From assembly GCA_017607445.1 (NCBI GenBank), contig JAEVHH010000001.1, positions 4,092,001-4,156,000 of the forward strand: a DNA stretch of 64,000 nucleotides, in the 5' to 3' direction. The translations under genes were made by a program, and so were the position numbers. Below the pieces are notes generated by a model. The model did not search any database. It had not been told where the DNA came from and saw nothing but the letters and a program-made list of their open reading frames with translations. Origin of the DNA: Histoplasma ohiense (taxonomy: Eukaryota; Ascomycota; Eurotiomycetes; Onygenales; Ajellomycetaceae). Shown here piece after piece: positions 46,182-58,921 of this stretch (position 1 is its first letter; each line of letters opens with the position of its first letter).

Positions 46182-47006
46182 GGGGAGACTTTGGCCAAAC
46201 ATGCGTGTGAATATTGAGAGTTAGAAGCTCGCACCCATCGTTTAGTATATGGTTTTATCGCTATCGATTCCGTCTTCTCCGTTGACGCGAAACAAGAGAT
46301 GAAAAAAACAACTTTGGGGGTTTGGCTGGCGGGAAAAGTACTCGTAGATGGACATAGGAAAGGGAGGGTATATGAAATTTATACGGCTCGTTCTGGGATG
46401 ATAAGTGGCTGAGGGAAGTTCCGAAATAGCGACTTAAATACGAGCATTTCTTATTTTCTAGGGGCTATAATAATAATAGGAGAAATAATCATCGGATGAG
46501 GTTGTTGATTTGACTTTGGACGCAAAAAAATCCTTTCGATGACTATAGGAAGATGCTCAAGAAATTTATGAAATAATTGGTATTAATCCGCGTTGCTGTT
46601 TCAAGTTGGATTCAATCTGATTAATCTTTGACTTGTCTATCCCCAATTGGGCAATCTAGAACATTACAAAAAGTTTTACATCATGCCTGTTTCTTTTTAT
46701 CCACCAAATATAACTACAAAATCTACTCAAAGATTGAGTCTTCCAATTGGCATTTTGTAAATACCGATATACCATCACCTCCTCTCCAATTATAAATATT
46801 CAATTCTTTCACAAAAAAGACAGTCCGCAAGATAGTGCTAGTACTCGCATTTACTCCCGATTCCGCGAACCAAGACCGGCAAGCAAACAATACAACAGCG
46901 CTTAAGCCTTGGTTGTAACAAAAAGCAAAACCCATATCCCGCTACGCCTTGATCTCGCTGAGTCCTTTAGAGGAGGGGGAAAGATCCCTCCCTGGGAAGT
47001 CAGGCC
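46182..47006. other. Intergenic region
   Basis: About 0.8 kb of AT-rich sequence upstream of the next gene. Nothing distinctive is visible. Confidence 0.5.
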
Positions 47007-47663
47007 ATGGCACCGGCCGACTCCTCCGCACCACAATCACCCTCCAGTACCACTACAGCAACCCATCCCGTCCGAGATCGCAAAGCCGACTATGAGAAAT
47101 TCAAAAACTTCGCCGCTTATACCTTCCTATTTGCATCACCCGTTTTCATCGCTCTGCCGCCGCGCAAACTAGATTTTTACACCTTCAGCCTTGGCGCTGC
47201 GTTCCTCGTGTCCGCAAATCGCATCTCCTCCATACACACAGGGAGCAGTATAGTGGGACACCTCCGGTCGCGCACAGTCGGCGAGAACCGGCCGACTGTG
47301 TTCCGCGATCTGCCTACGCCGCAGGCGGAGGCGATGCAGGCGCAGCTGCGCGCTGTGCGGGAGGCTGGGATGCAGGAAGGGAATGTTGTAGGTCAGGAGC
47401 TGGAGAGGTGGAAGCAGAGACAAGCGGAGGCGAAGGAGATGAATATTGTGCAAAAGGTGTGGATGGGTAGGGAGAGGGAAGGGTGGAAGGAACGGAGGCG
47501 CAGGGAAGAGCAGAAGGCGCTAGAGGAAGGGAAGGGGTATGGAGATTTGATCAAGGAACATATTTGGGATGTGGTGACTTGGGGCCAGAAGGATGGTGAG
47601 CAGGGCGAAGTGGGTGAGGTAAAAAATGGACGCGGAACGGAAAAGGGAAGTCGGAGCAGATGA
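47007..47663 (+). CDS. Conserved fungal small membrane protein, uncharacterised
   Basis: A single-exon 218-aa protein. After a Ser/Thr-rich start there is a hydrophobic pair, YTFLFASPVFIALPPRKLDF then YTFSLGAAFLVSANRISSIH, probably two closely spaced membrane segments. A long charged region with coiled-coil character follows (LERWKQRQAEAKEMNIVQKV, then EREGWKERRRREEQKALEEG) and the helix GYGDLIKEHIWDVVTWGQ. The layout suggests a mitochondrial or ER membrane protein with a soluble helical tail. I recognise the type as recurrent in filamentous ascomycetes but not its function. Confidence 0.75.
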   Translation: MAPADSSAPQSPSSTTTATHPVRDRKADYEKFKNFAAYTFLFASPVFIALPPRKLDFYTFSLGAAFLVSANRISSIHTGSSIVGHLRSRTVGENRPTVFRDLPTPQAEAMQAQLRAVREAGMQEGNVVGQELERWKQRQAEAKEMNIVQKVWMGREREGWKERRRREEQKALEEGKGYGDLIKEHIWDVVTWGQKDGEQGEVGEVKNGRGTEKGSRSR

Positions 47664-48662
47664 ATATTTTGATTTTCTTGGGAGTGAACCTTCTAAGGTG
47701 ATTTTTCAGGTTATGTCTCTCATTGTTCATCGGGAGGGGACTCGCCGGACGATGCGCCGCTACGATTGTCAAATCTCAACCATCGCATGAAGAGGCGAAG
47801 ATCGTATGTGTACAAGCATGTACTATTCCGCTTTCTCACTTGCTGGATCTGGTTATCATGGTACCTCAAGCTCACAGAGCATCCGCGGCTCTTCTGCTAT
47901 CCCCCTAAGCAGCGGAGTACTATATCCACTCTTCGAACTGCTCCTAATTCCGTGATGATCCTTATTTCGACTCTCTCTTTTATTCATCCGTCTACTGTAA
48001 ATGTATTGATGTGTGGAAAGTGGTAAAAGGAAATTATGGTGGAAAAGAGATGGCTACACTTTGATGATGAAAGTTTCGTGCACTCTCATCTCCCTGGGCA
48101 CCAGAACAATGCGTGAAACTCGACTGAGATAACCTCCAATGTACATTACGATAGGATTAGCTGACCACATCTTTTTCAAGTATTTTTACAATATTACGCG
48201 CATGGGACTCTTTAGGACCCGCGCCTTTTGACTTACTCCTTGCCGTCCATACAAAGGACACGAAATTCTTGGATCATTCATTGCTCCGACAACCCATTTG
48301 ACAGTACTGACATCCCGTATGAAAAGAAAAGAAGGAAGTCCATTCTGCAAATTTCCCCTTAAGTTACAATTTAGAAAAGGGTGAAAAACATCCCAGCTAC
48401 CAACGTTTCTAAATATCGCAAAACAAGCGCGTTCTGTACAAGATGATTGCAAGACATCTCTGTAAAATCAATTCCAAACCCAGCAGTACAATTTAGCGTT
48501 TGCAAGGCGGCTCGACAATTTCTCACGTTGTCCAACCCAAGCAGCCCTAACCCCTCCAAAATCCAGTTCTCACAATAAAACAAAAAGTGGATCAGCGAAA
48601 GCGAACGAAACATACGATAGCAGGCCATGAATAAAAATAGGGAACCACCACATTTATCCTTC
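47664..48662. other. Convergent intergenic region
   Basis: About 1 kb lies between two 3' ends. No coding feature is visible. Confidence 0.5.
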
Positions 48663-49870
48663 TCAAATTCTTAGCGCAAAACCCTTGCTCTCTTTCTCTA
48701 AAAGTTTAACATAGCTCATGCGCTTGACGGGCGTGGCTTGCTGTGTTGTGAACAACCCATTTTTCAATGCGTCGGGACCTTCGATCAGTTCCCTCGTAAA
48801 CTGTTTAAGCGATGCGGTAAGCGGGTTTTTGTATTTCTTGGTGATTCGGCTTTCAGAGCCGACGTGCGGATTCTCTCGACCGCATTCACCATGTTGAGGA
48901 CGATGCGGAGAATTTCCTCGAGAGTAATTTCTTGGTTGATGATCAATCTTTTTGGGAGGGGTGGTTGGAGGTGCTGGACCACATGTTGGGCGAGTTGGCG
49001 AGCTGGGGTTGTGAAAAGGCAGTGGAGGAGTTTTTGATGGGTGTGACTCCTGAAAACAACTTTTGGGAGTCGGCATTTCTGACACTGCTTGACTTATATC
49101 GTCTGCCAAAGTGAGGCGTGGTTCTGCCACATTCTTAAAGGACGCCAAGGTGAGGTCTATAAAGAGAGTGGAAATATCGCAATGCCCTTTGTAAAGTGTA
49201 TCACAGCATGCTTGGTGGTATCTCTCCTTGGCAACGAGTGGCGGATTAAATGACATATTGAAAAAACTGGTATCGTCGTTTATAGTTTCGAAAATTGTGT
49301 CATTGAGTCCAATTTCTCCCAGCCCAGTATAGCCCGTTTCTAGACCTTCATGCACATCCATGTTTCCGATTGGTTTCGGCAAGTAGTCTCTGGGAGGAAT
49401 TTCGATTGTACCACTGCTACAGAGACGACTGCGGTTCAGGCAACGATCAACCAACAGGAGGACAGTGCGCCAAGGGTTTATATTTACCCTAGGACAGTCT
49501 CCATAAAAAAATCTAAATCAGGGGGTGTCAGTTCACTTGTCAACGATAAAAAGAGGTAAACTGAATAGGAGGGAACACACACCCTCAACGACGATCTCGA
49601 AGTTTGTAATTTGGTTGCTTCCACCGTTGTGGGGTGACATATTGGAGAGCTTAAAAACGAAGGCTCATATATCCCTCCTTTGTGAGTTTAGATCGACAAG
49701 GTTTCAATAAGTTGCTGAATGTCCGCTGGAGCTTCGGAAAGATCGTGGTGAATCAAACAGGTTGCTGAGATTCTCGTAGATGGCGTATAATACCCGAGTA
49801 TATCAAGTAGGTAGAGTCTCATCCGTTGACACTTAAAAGGCTGCTGGGATATTTTGCCGGCTGTTACCAA
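48663..49870 (-). CDS. Hypothetical protein, probably two or more exons
   Basis: The main exon (stop at 48663) is open up to about 49500. It has no good internal ATG start and continues upstream as VNINPWRTVLLL, then VDRCLNRSRLCSSGTIEIPP, after a possible CCTAG acceptor. An upstream exon near 49700-49870 (MRLYLLDILGYYTPSTRISA, then HHDLSEAPADIQQLIETL) could supply the start, but the joining donor is weak. The product has a central Pro-rich region and a basic C-terminus ending KLLEKESKGFALRI. No family was recognised. It may be a lineage-specific or fast-evolving gene, or a decaying one. Confidence 0.4.
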
Positions 49871-50773
49871 AGTTTAATCGTTTGAGGTTTTCTGAAAAAT
49901 CAACAAAGTCGTTGGCGAGACTTGTTGGGACAAGGTAAGAAGGCCAAGGTAAGTAAATTAATTGGCAAGACTCCGTTCAGTGTCATAAGATATGGCGATA
50001 TTTGAAGTCACCTCGCTGAAAGTTCAATGTAAAGAGATAAAAATGCCCCTGTTCCGGAAGGTAGCTAGAAGTAAAGGAGCAGTATAAAAACGGGGTTGAT
50101 ATCTCGAGCTTCAAAGATGTAGGGAATAAAATGGGTGTTGAAGGAATTTGAGCCACCTTTTTGCAGAAAAAGGTCAAAATTTGTAGCGAAGGCTTTCACG
50201 CAGAGCAGTATAAATACGCAAAGTAGGCCTGGGAAGCCAGAAACGAAGTGTATAAATGGCCAAAATTACGTAACTTTATCGATTTGAGCAATGAGCGACG
50301 TACGGAGGTTGTAAGAAAGATAAAGAAAGGAAGGGACCGGCGGTAGATGAAGGGGATTTTATAGAAGAGGCTGGAAAGTTTGGTCAGATTTTGCCTCCAG
50401 CAAGAAAGCCTTAGAGAATGGTGTAAAAATGAGAACGGCGCATCATCACTTCGCCGCCAGCAGGGACGAACCTAGGTTAATCATTGCGGAGTAATAAAGT
50501 TCCAGGGCACCTGTTTTCTGGAGTCCGTTAGCTCTTACAACTCGTAGGAGCTGTTATAAACTAGGCTCGGAAAGGAAAGTAAAGAGAGAAGGCGCGACGG
50601 ACAGAGCGCCATCCCGTGCGAGGAGGGAAAACGAGAGCAGGACAGTTTGGAGAAGAGAGCGAGCAAAGGGGTTTGCTTTCGTGGAATTGTCCATCACGGA
50701 ATGGCTGAAGACAGAGAGTCCATATAATATTGACCATAATATAGACCAACATAGGGTTAGGACGGTATAGGAA
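49871..50773. other. Intergenic region
   Basis: About 0.9 kb with only short ORFs. I see nothing supported. Confidence 0.4.
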
Positions 50774-51934
50774 TCATATACGCCACTGTATATATTCCAT
50801 ACGAAGCTTGGATCGTGACTTCCTCGGCTTTTTGTACATTATTCCACCGTGGTTTCCCTCGTTGTCCTTTAAGATTTCATGGACATCGCCGATGGGTTTT
50901 CCTTTTTTCATGTCTCGGTACATATACGTCTGTTGGACAAGTGGAAGAGAGCTCTTCTCCGTCCGCGCCATAATGCACCCTGGATCGTTTGGTTCGTTGC
51001 TGTGATGAGCGGTCGGGTCCAGACGCCCCAGAAGCTGACCCAGAGCTACTTCTTTTCCTCTTCTTTTCTCGTTTCTCTGCTCTACGTCGTCGGTTTTCTT
51101 CTTTTGCTTTAAGTCGCGCCTCAACCTCCGCCGAGATATCTTCAGTTTCAACGAAACGGTTTGAAGTGCTTGCAGACGCGTCGTCCCCATCAACGGCCTT
51201 ACCGTTTTCAGGTGAGCAAAACTTCTGCCGCTTCCTTGACGGCAAGGCAACAGTAGCTTCGTCATTATTTCCAGTTCCGCCTTCATAATCCGATGTGCGT
51301 TTATTCCTACCCCCTAAGTGCTGAGGGACGGAACATCGTATAGGTCCCTTGTCAAACACAAACGGAGGGACCGGCGTCCCAGCAGCCGCGCATGATCCAT
51401 CATGAGAATGTCGAGTACTTCCATTCAGTGTAGCTGACTGTGAATTTGAAGGGTCGTGGCACACGAATGCTGCATCTTTATTCAGAGTCCTTTGCTCCTC
51501 GACCCTATTCAGAGATTTGCTCGAGAGGATCCTGGTTGCAGTACACTGCGGCATCTAATACGATTTCATATGTCAAAAAGTGTCGCCCTAACTCGAGGAC
51601 TGGAACAGTGGCATTACAAATTCAATTCTGAGGTCGTCCAGCAGTCTGAGCAGCTCTTGCGTTCGATCCACCATTGACGACAGGACTCGGGCGGATGGGC
51701 TTTCTTGGACAACATGCTGCTTTACCATAAGACATATTTGGAGGTGTCGATTCAAATTTGACTCGTGCTGCGAAAATATCTGAAAAGTGGAGAGCAATAG
51801 TAACTTGTCAGTGAGACCGTGTCATGTTCATGTGTGTGGGGACAGTCATTGTCTGCATGCAGTTGGAACTCTGTGCTTACCTCAGGCCATGATACAAAAT
51901 GACCACTCGACCGGGGGTTCTGTGGTTCAGGCAT
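50774..51934 (-). CDS. Uncharacterised Lys/Arg-rich, probably nuclear protein
   Basis: Exon 1 (51881-51934, MPEPQNPRSSGHFVSWPE) joins by a clean GTAAGC..TTTCAG intron to an exon from 51779 encoding IFSQHESNLNRHLQICLMVK, then SSMVDRTQELLRLLDDLRIE. A further intron near 51550-51625 should lead into the long frame containing ILSSKSLNRVEEQRTLNKDA. The 3' part has ETEDISAEVEARLKAKEENR followed by RRRRAEKREKKRKRSSSGS, a coiled, basic, NLS-like region. Two minus-strand frames overlap in this 3' part, ending at 50877 and 50774. The first carries the acidic/basic coil; the second continues GDVHEILKDNEGNHGGIMYK. Which one ends the protein is unresolved. No family was recognised. Confidence 0.5.
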
Positions 51935-53287
51935 TTCGTTGTCGAAGGGCTACAATGCAAATCATTGACAATCCGTATTTTTCGTCAGCCATGACAGTGT
52001 CGCGGGCGGTTATTTGTGAGTTCAAGTCTGGTGGGATTCACGGTTGGAGTTGAAGTGAGGTCTGCACTGACCAATCAGCTGTAAGCGTGTTCGCTTTTCG
52101 GGAACCAGTTTAGCGCACACTCAACTCACGGATGTTCAGGAGTTCGTTCCAACAAGCGAAGGGATGGCATTGAAAAACATTGAAAAACTGGGCGAGCTTC
52201 TGACAGGGTTTGCTGGCCGGGCTTGCTTTGGAACATCCCCATCTTTCAAACATGCAAGAATTCGACATTATATCTGTTGAATTTATTTCCTGAGACGTGC
52301 ATTCTCCCAAATATCTGATTCTTCCTACCAGTGACAATGACCAATGGCTTGACAGCACTTGTAAAGATATATAGGTGTGGATATTGGTTTGCCGTATGTT
52401 TCCTGCGTGTAGAAACCCTTTCTACTAGGCTAAAAGGAGACATTTTCTCCTGGCATCAACAGGTAATAATGTAAGTGCGCATGTTCCTTCAACAGTAGTT
52501 CGAGTAAGTACAGCACAATCGCTACATCTACATATATACACATGACCCTTGTTTCTTAGGTAGTAGGTAGTTCATCGATGTAATTAACCCATCCACTGCG
52601 TGCTCTGAACGACGTCAAGCATTTTGTTTAGGTTTCATGTTTTCTAGAATGACAAAAAGAGGATATTGCAGGGGCGGAAAATTATTCACCACGAAAAGGT
52701 TAAGTTTAAATTAGCTTCAGGTGAGAATGTTAAAGTAGCCGTTTGGGAAACATGAGATATGCCGTCATTTTTGCATATCATTAAACCGGTCACTACTTGA
52801 TTCTTTGGGATGTGGGGTATAACGGTGCTTCCATAGGTGAGCATGTACAGTACAGTACAATGGACAGTCCATACACAGATACCAAATGGAGGACACGCAA
52901 GAAGAGCAAGGTGGGAGAAAAAGAACATGATAAAAGTCTCGGAGGGGAGAAGGGCCCGCGATACCAAGGATATTGGGGATAGATGACTATGGAGCCATGA
53001 TCAAAGATAATAACGGAAACGAACAGGCAATACAGGCACGAGAAGATAGAAAAAAAATGCCATTACCATGAGACGTAGTCGTACAACATCAATACGACAA
53101 TGATCATACAAACAAATAATAAGAAAACAGACGCGAAAAACCAGGGTCCCTACATATTTTCGATAACCTATACATGTCATAAAACCAAGCAAGTCATTCC
53201 CGCATGACATATTCCAAATACGAATGCAGCCACATAATCAAGCGGCCAGTAAATAGAGAAATACGCTACTGCCCATATCCAACTCGC
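51935..53287. other. Intergenic region, 1.35 kb
   Basis: This lies between the start of the Lys-rich gene and the 3' end of the polymerase gene, both on the minus strand. No gene is visible. Confidence 0.5.
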
Positions 53288-56200
53288 TCACCACGCCCCT
53301 AGGTCGTGATCAAAGCGCGCTAACTCCTTCTCAGCATCCTCAACATCCTTCTTCGCCTTCATTCGCATGTAGAATATCGGACAATCTCTGCTTGAGCAGA
53401 TAACCTCACAGTGCAAACTGCCCTGACATCGCTGGCACTGCGTCCACAAGCGCCCGAACCTCACCTCCAGATCAGACACTTTAGTTAGAGTTTTGGTGTA
53501 CAGCTCACCGAGCCGCGGGCGACAGTCCTGACAAACCGCGCCGTCAGAGTCTTCTTTCCCGGTAAGGGGCTTCTTGCAACCCATACAGGTTTGCGTTTTC
53601 TTAGTGAATTTCATCAGGCCACCCAATGTCGGGGCTGCGACTGAAATGGATCGAGTGTGTTCTCCAGTGAGCAACTGGCCGGCTTTCTTTTCGCCAAGGA
53701 TGGGCTCGAAGATACGTGTGAGAGGTTTCGCGAGCTGATTGTCGAGGTAGTATTTCGTGTCTATTGGAATGTTGTTTTCGAGCACGTATATAGGGTCTTC
53801 CGATTTTTCATAATTCTTTGATCCTCCAGCACCTTTAACAATGACATATGCAACTCGATCACCCAGAGTTGGGGCAGAGCCGGCGTCGCGCTTCTTCATT
53901 CTCTCTGCCAGCTCGACGTGTGCTTGTTTCGCTGTATAATCCTTTTTCGAGAGGGCCTTCGTAATCACGAGTTTAGACATATCGATTTTGTTTTGAAGTA
54001 GATCAGATATCGTATCCTTCACATAACTATCGGGAAGAGATTAAAGGTTAATAAACCGCGCAAAGGGAATAAGAAAAAGAAAATAAAACGGGAGATTATA
54101 CTTTTGGGCACCATCAACGTCCCGATCAATGAGTATTTTCCTGAGGACAGTTTCGATAACCGTCTGAACCATACGGCAGTTGTCTCTGCGGACTGTTTCA
54201 ATTCCCTTGGTATCCATTTTATCATACTTGTCTGGCCTGGTCCAATAGAGACCAGCATAGCGTTTCTTGTTGATAAGGAGGTATGGGAAATACACTTTCT
54301 CGAACTCCAATTTTATGGGATTAATGAACTTGGATGAAACATAATCAGCTGCTTCCTGACCAAGTTTCATGGCTTCTGCAAGGTCTTTCATTCCAAACTT
54401 AACCATTACGGAGTCCGTATCACCGTACACAACTTTAGCATCGTGAGAATACCCGTTGGCGATGGTATATTTAGCCTCTACCTCTTCTTTAGTCTTCTCA
54501 ATCATTTGGCGGCCGTAACTAGTCGTGCTACTGGCAATCGGCAAACATGGCAGTTTACCAACAGTTGCGCCAGTCAGTCCGTAAACGCTGTTGGCGCTGA
54601 TTTTAAGAGCAAGTTGTCGTCCGTTCAAGACAGCCTTTTTGAACGGATCCGTTTCCACTGCAAGCTCCTTCTTCGCACGCTTTCTCGCTCCAAGAAGTTC
54701 TTCCAGGATCTGAGTCAGGAGTCCTTTGCGGACTTTCGACGTGCAGAATCTATCCCCGTTTGGTGTCACGATATAGTCTTCTCCTTCTTTCATCTGGTGT
54801 GCGTCGATGGTTGACTTTTTTAAAAGAGTGGTGTAACAGAGGTTATGTGCTTGAATAATACTGGGATATAGAGATGCGAAATCAAGGGTAGCTATCGGAA
54901 CGTCGTAGAAATCTCTGATAGGCTCGATGACTGTTGCTCCTTCGTACTGTTCGCTAGTTGATTCGTTCCGTAGGTTGGGAATAACCAGTTGTTGTTCGAG
55001 AGCCTTGCGGAATAGTTGGCTGATAAACTTGACTTGTTGTCCACGGGAAAGGAGGAAGTTGAAAGGCACGCCAGTAACTCTCGCCATTTCGGTATAATTG
55101 ACAAGGCACATGAGTTTATCCATAAGTCGTTGGGGCAAGTATGCATCCTTCAAGCAGTAAACAGCCAACCGTCGCCTCGAATCCGGGGTTCCATTGAAAA
55201 GTTCTGTTATCATTGTATGATGAACATCCTCTTTTTGTTCTCCTAAAAATTGCGCACATACCGAATTTAGGGTGTAACTTCGCAGCTGATAATCCCGCTG
55301 AACAAGTTGAAGGAGGTCAAGCTGAATTCTACCGCTAATGTTAGTAGACTTAGATTCCCGATTTCCTATTTGCTTGCTTGAAAATCTTGCGTCCCCTACC
55401 CGAGAAGGGATATGTTTTAGTCTGGACCAGAAGTGAAATCCTGAACATTTGAGATGTTCTGCGCGCTTAAGAAGGTAGGGGAAATCGAAGTTAGCAATAT
55501 TGTATCCGATGATAACATCTGGATCAACTTCCACCAGGAAGTTCTTCCAAGCCATCAGCATTTTTTCTTCGGTGTCGAATTCCAAAAGTTGGGTATTGAC
55601 AATCAAGCTACATGTGCCCAAAACAAACACATTTCGGATAAAAGGTTTTGATTCCCCATAACGCGTAACGACATTGGCGATTTGAATTACCGGGTCTTGA
55701 TTGGCCTCGGGAAACACACCCTTGCGACCAGCACACTCAATATCGAAGGAAAGGATTCGGAGTGGTGCCATTTTTGCCCACTCGCCATCGTTGGGATGGG
55801 CAATGAGGTCACGGTAATGAATTGTAGCTTCTATTTGGCAATTTGACATCCGCTCGATCATCGGGAGGATTTGGTATTTGGAAGCCGGTGCTTCTACCCA
55901 TGACATGCCCGACATCTTCAAAACTAATTAGCCAGAGCAAACTCGGACACAAAGAAAATTGGAGAAAGTGAGGTCAGCAAAGGAATTCTTACTCCTGTAT
56001 CAATCATAAACCGTAAAATATATTCAATATTATCAAAGGTCAATATCCCATCAGCATCGGCTCTCCACATTCCTCGATAATTCGCCTTGCCTGTTTCAAT
56101 CAGCGTTCGCAATTTGTTGATATGTCGCGGGTCCGTCACTGTGATCTTCAAATAGGGACTTTTCTGGTTTCCCTGAAAGCCGAATAGGTTTTCTCGCATT

Positions 56201-56843
56201 ACCATCTGTACTGAATGTATAGCTGGGTGATGGATCTCAATTTCGTGCTCGAGATATGCCTTGAATCCTTCACAGTCCGTTGGAGCAAACGAGACTGGAG
56301 CAGCCACATAGAGATAGTGTAGGAAATGCGTAACATGTAAGAGAACCGAATGACCAGCCTAGTTAGATAAAAATATAATCCCGTTAGAATTAAAAGAAAA
56401 TCCATGAAGCCTTAAAATGAATTTACCTCAGTAACCCCGAAAAGCTTAACCGCAGGTTGCTTTCCGCCCCCTATAGTACCTTCCTCCGCTTCAATTTGCT
56501 GGAAGCAAAGATTGTCTCGCGATGCGTCAAAGTTATCCAAACTTGGCCGAGCCCACTGCTGGTCTTTCTCCGAGTTGTTTTCCTTCAGTCCTGAAATGTC
56601 CTGCGTCAGCTTCTCCAAGACTTCCTCCTCGAACTGGCTTTTCTGCTGCGATTGACGAGGGCCTGAGGAAATGAGTTTCCTGTTGCCAGTCTGCGAGGAC
56701 GGTTTAATTCCGATAGTGGGCTGTTCAGCTTCGAGCTTCCGCTTCTTTGCGGTACTGGGTGACTTCGGCAGTACATTGTGACGGTTGATGGTAGCATCGC
56801 CGAGAACTCGTTTTTGAGGAGGCTTTAGCATAGTTGAGCTCAT
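53288..56843 (-). CDS. POL3: DNA polymerase delta catalytic subunit
   Basis: The predicted 1111-aa B-family polymerase carries out lagging-strand replication and repair synthesis. Exons: 56427-56843, 55993-56358, 54102-55915 and 53288-54026. The junctions are KLFGVTE to AGHSVLLHVTHF, RFMIDTG to MSGMSWVEAP, and DGAQN to YVKDTISDLL. Exonuclease motifs: FDIE (near residues 318-321), YNIANFDFPYL and YCLKDAYLP. Polymerase motifs: A (DFASLYPSII), B (KISANSVYGLTG) and C (YGDTDSVMV). The C-terminus has the zinc module CysA (CMGC..CQDC) and CysB (CQRC..CEVICSSRDC), which holds a 4Fe-4S cluster. All catalytic residues are present. The frame is open upstream of the chosen ATG (56843) but has no further ATG; a start at 56831 (MLKPPQKRVLGDA) is the alternative. 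Confidence 0.95.
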
Positions 56844-56906
56844 TGTGGATGTCGTAGTGGATTCGTAATTATTTCCTGAAGCATATCCGGAAACGAGCTC
56901 GTTCAC

Positions 56907-57333
56907 AGACGCCAGGTTTGCTTGGGATTGACTGAGGTGGTTGAATCTCCTACTACGCGTGCGGGAAGCTGCATGCCGGGATTAACACGCCTAATTGCCA
57001 ATTAAGGACGCGTGAGTTTTAATCACGTGATAAATATCGCAGAGACGCGTTGTCTTTGGAAAAAAGGAACGAAAATCGTGTCTTGTCCGATATTCAAAAT
57101 GTGAATTAAAAATTTAACATTTATGTCGAGATGTACACCCTTCTATGAATTATTCTACTTTATTTAACCCTGCAACACCTGTTTCTGGTAAATCATTTCA
57201 TGGACAAATGTGTCGAGTCTGGCGTCCCCTAATCGTGCAAAACAAAAAAGGAAGTCAGACTAGGGATCCGTATATATAGAGCGGACAACTATTGAAAAGA
57301 CATTGAAGCTAAAGACTATGGGTGATCTTGGGA
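56907..57333. other. Intergenic region / polymerase delta promoter
   Basis: About 0.4 kb lies upstream of the polymerase gene and downstream of the tyrosinase gene. It contains ACGCGT at 56953-56958, 57009-57014 and 57043-57048, plus partial copies. ACGCGT is the MCB element that drives S-phase genes in yeast and resembles MBF sites in filamentous fungi, so cell-cycle control of the polymerase gene is plausible. Confidence 0.55.
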
Positions 57334-58921
57334 TTATTGATAAAAGTAGCAAAATGGCCCGTCGATTGTGCTCATAACCTCTCGTACAGGCACTGGCGGT
57401 GCAAGTGGTCCCACATCGATGATGTCGTCCAAAGTTCCATTCCTGGTAGGGGGTATATTGGCGAGTGTAAGTGTCCCATAGATTGCATTCCGTCGTTTCT
57501 CGATATCTAACCACTGCCAGATCGACCAGAGGCGGTCAATTTGGCCGTGATGCAAGAAAAACGCTGGTTCTTGAGGGCTAGAATAAAAGTCTGAGTCTAG
57601 AGGATGAGGATGTTAGTGTCTCTCCAGAGCATCGGAAAATATGGGGTGGGAGAGTACTACACATACGTTGTCCAGTCATCCCACCCAAAAACGTATGCCC
57701 GCCGCCATGCACCCCGAAGAAGTTCAGCGGAAAATCTTTCCGGTCTTCATTGCCTGGCGCCCCGGCAAGACGAGATTGAAACTCATCAATTTCCCTGCTC
57801 TCCTCGATAGTCCACGTCGACCAGTTGAAAGAGGTGTAGTGTTGGCCTATGAATGGGTTCATGTCGCGCATCAGACATCTGGGATTGTAGCGCAATGGAT
57901 TGTTTAGGTCGCCGCCGGGCATTCCAACTGGGCCTAAATTGGTGGTCATGTCTGAAAAGGGACCAAACATGACGCATCCTCCCCCAGTTCCAGCTGGAAA
58001 CTCGCGACCCTCTACCTTTGGAAATGGTGGCGGAGGCGGTAGGCGGTACGTTGGGTCTCGTTCTGCCAATGGAGCACCATTACTCCCAAAACTATAAGGC
58101 GAGCCATCAAAGAGAGCAGATTTTTGCGGATCATAGACATCGTACCCCCACTCCCAATAACTGTTGAAAGGTTAAAACATGGGTACATACATCCCCAATG
58201 GGCCACAAGTTAGGTGAGATTGAGGCACTCTTACGGGCTAATCCCATGATATCCACATTCCTCCCTAAGAGCCTTCTCATATGCCCAGACGAAGTACCGA
58301 TGCCAGGCGAGGAAGTTGAACTAGAAACTATAAGCACTTGGATACTATGAGACGGTGCACATATACCAAAAACCTACATTTCCGTGGATGAATGGGGTTT
58401 TGGTAATATGAACGACAGCGAACGAGTCAAAAAGATTTTTGGAGCCTGGTGCTTCTTCCTCCGTAAACAATGATGGCTTGGATTGAAGACAATACACAGC
58501 TTCAATGTATTTCCTCCTTTCTGCTTTGGACAAGAACCGCCTAGGCAAAGAAACATTAGGTTGTTCAAATCAGTGTGCAAATTGTTTTAGAAGGAATTGT
58601 GTTAACTCACCATTCCTTCCGAATAGTTAATGTACTCGGTGTACATAGGCGATGATTCTTTTTCCCACGGTCATCAATTCGATAGTCGTCACAGTCGTGG
58701 CCGTTGTTACAAGCTCTTGCCTTCTCATCCTGGCGAGTATCTCGACGTCCTCTCAGTGCTTCATAGAGTTGATGGCTTGCGTTTGTTTGTAGCTGAAGCA
58801 GGCATGCTCCGGTGTCAATGAGATCTTGCCTGTTTTTGCCCCATTCGTCGGACCCTCCCAAGGTCCCAATTATCATAATACTCCAAAATGAGATGAGAGA
58901 GGCCAGAAAATGTTGCCTCAT
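57334..58921 (-). CDS. Secreted tyrosinase (type 3 copper oxidase)
   Basis: The predicted 438-aa protein comes from five exons: 58611-58921, 58378-58540, 58235-58320, 57667-58160 and 57334-57596. The joins are TIRKE-W to RFLSKAERRK, PFIHGN to FNFLAWHRYFVWAYEKAL, HGIS-P to YWEWGYDVYDP, and GGMTGQ-H to SDFYSSPQEPAFFLHH. The N-terminus (MRQHFLASLISFWSIMIIGT) is a likely signal peptide. The copper A site has VVHITKTPFIHG and WHRYF. The copper B site has FFGVHGGGHTFLGG and FFLHHGQIDRLWSIW. All expected His ligands are present. Such enzymes oxidise phenols in melanin or secondary metabolism. The protein lacks the long C-terminal lid domain of classical fungal tyrosinases and ends soon after the fold (REVMSTIDGPFCYFYQ). 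Confidence 0.9.
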
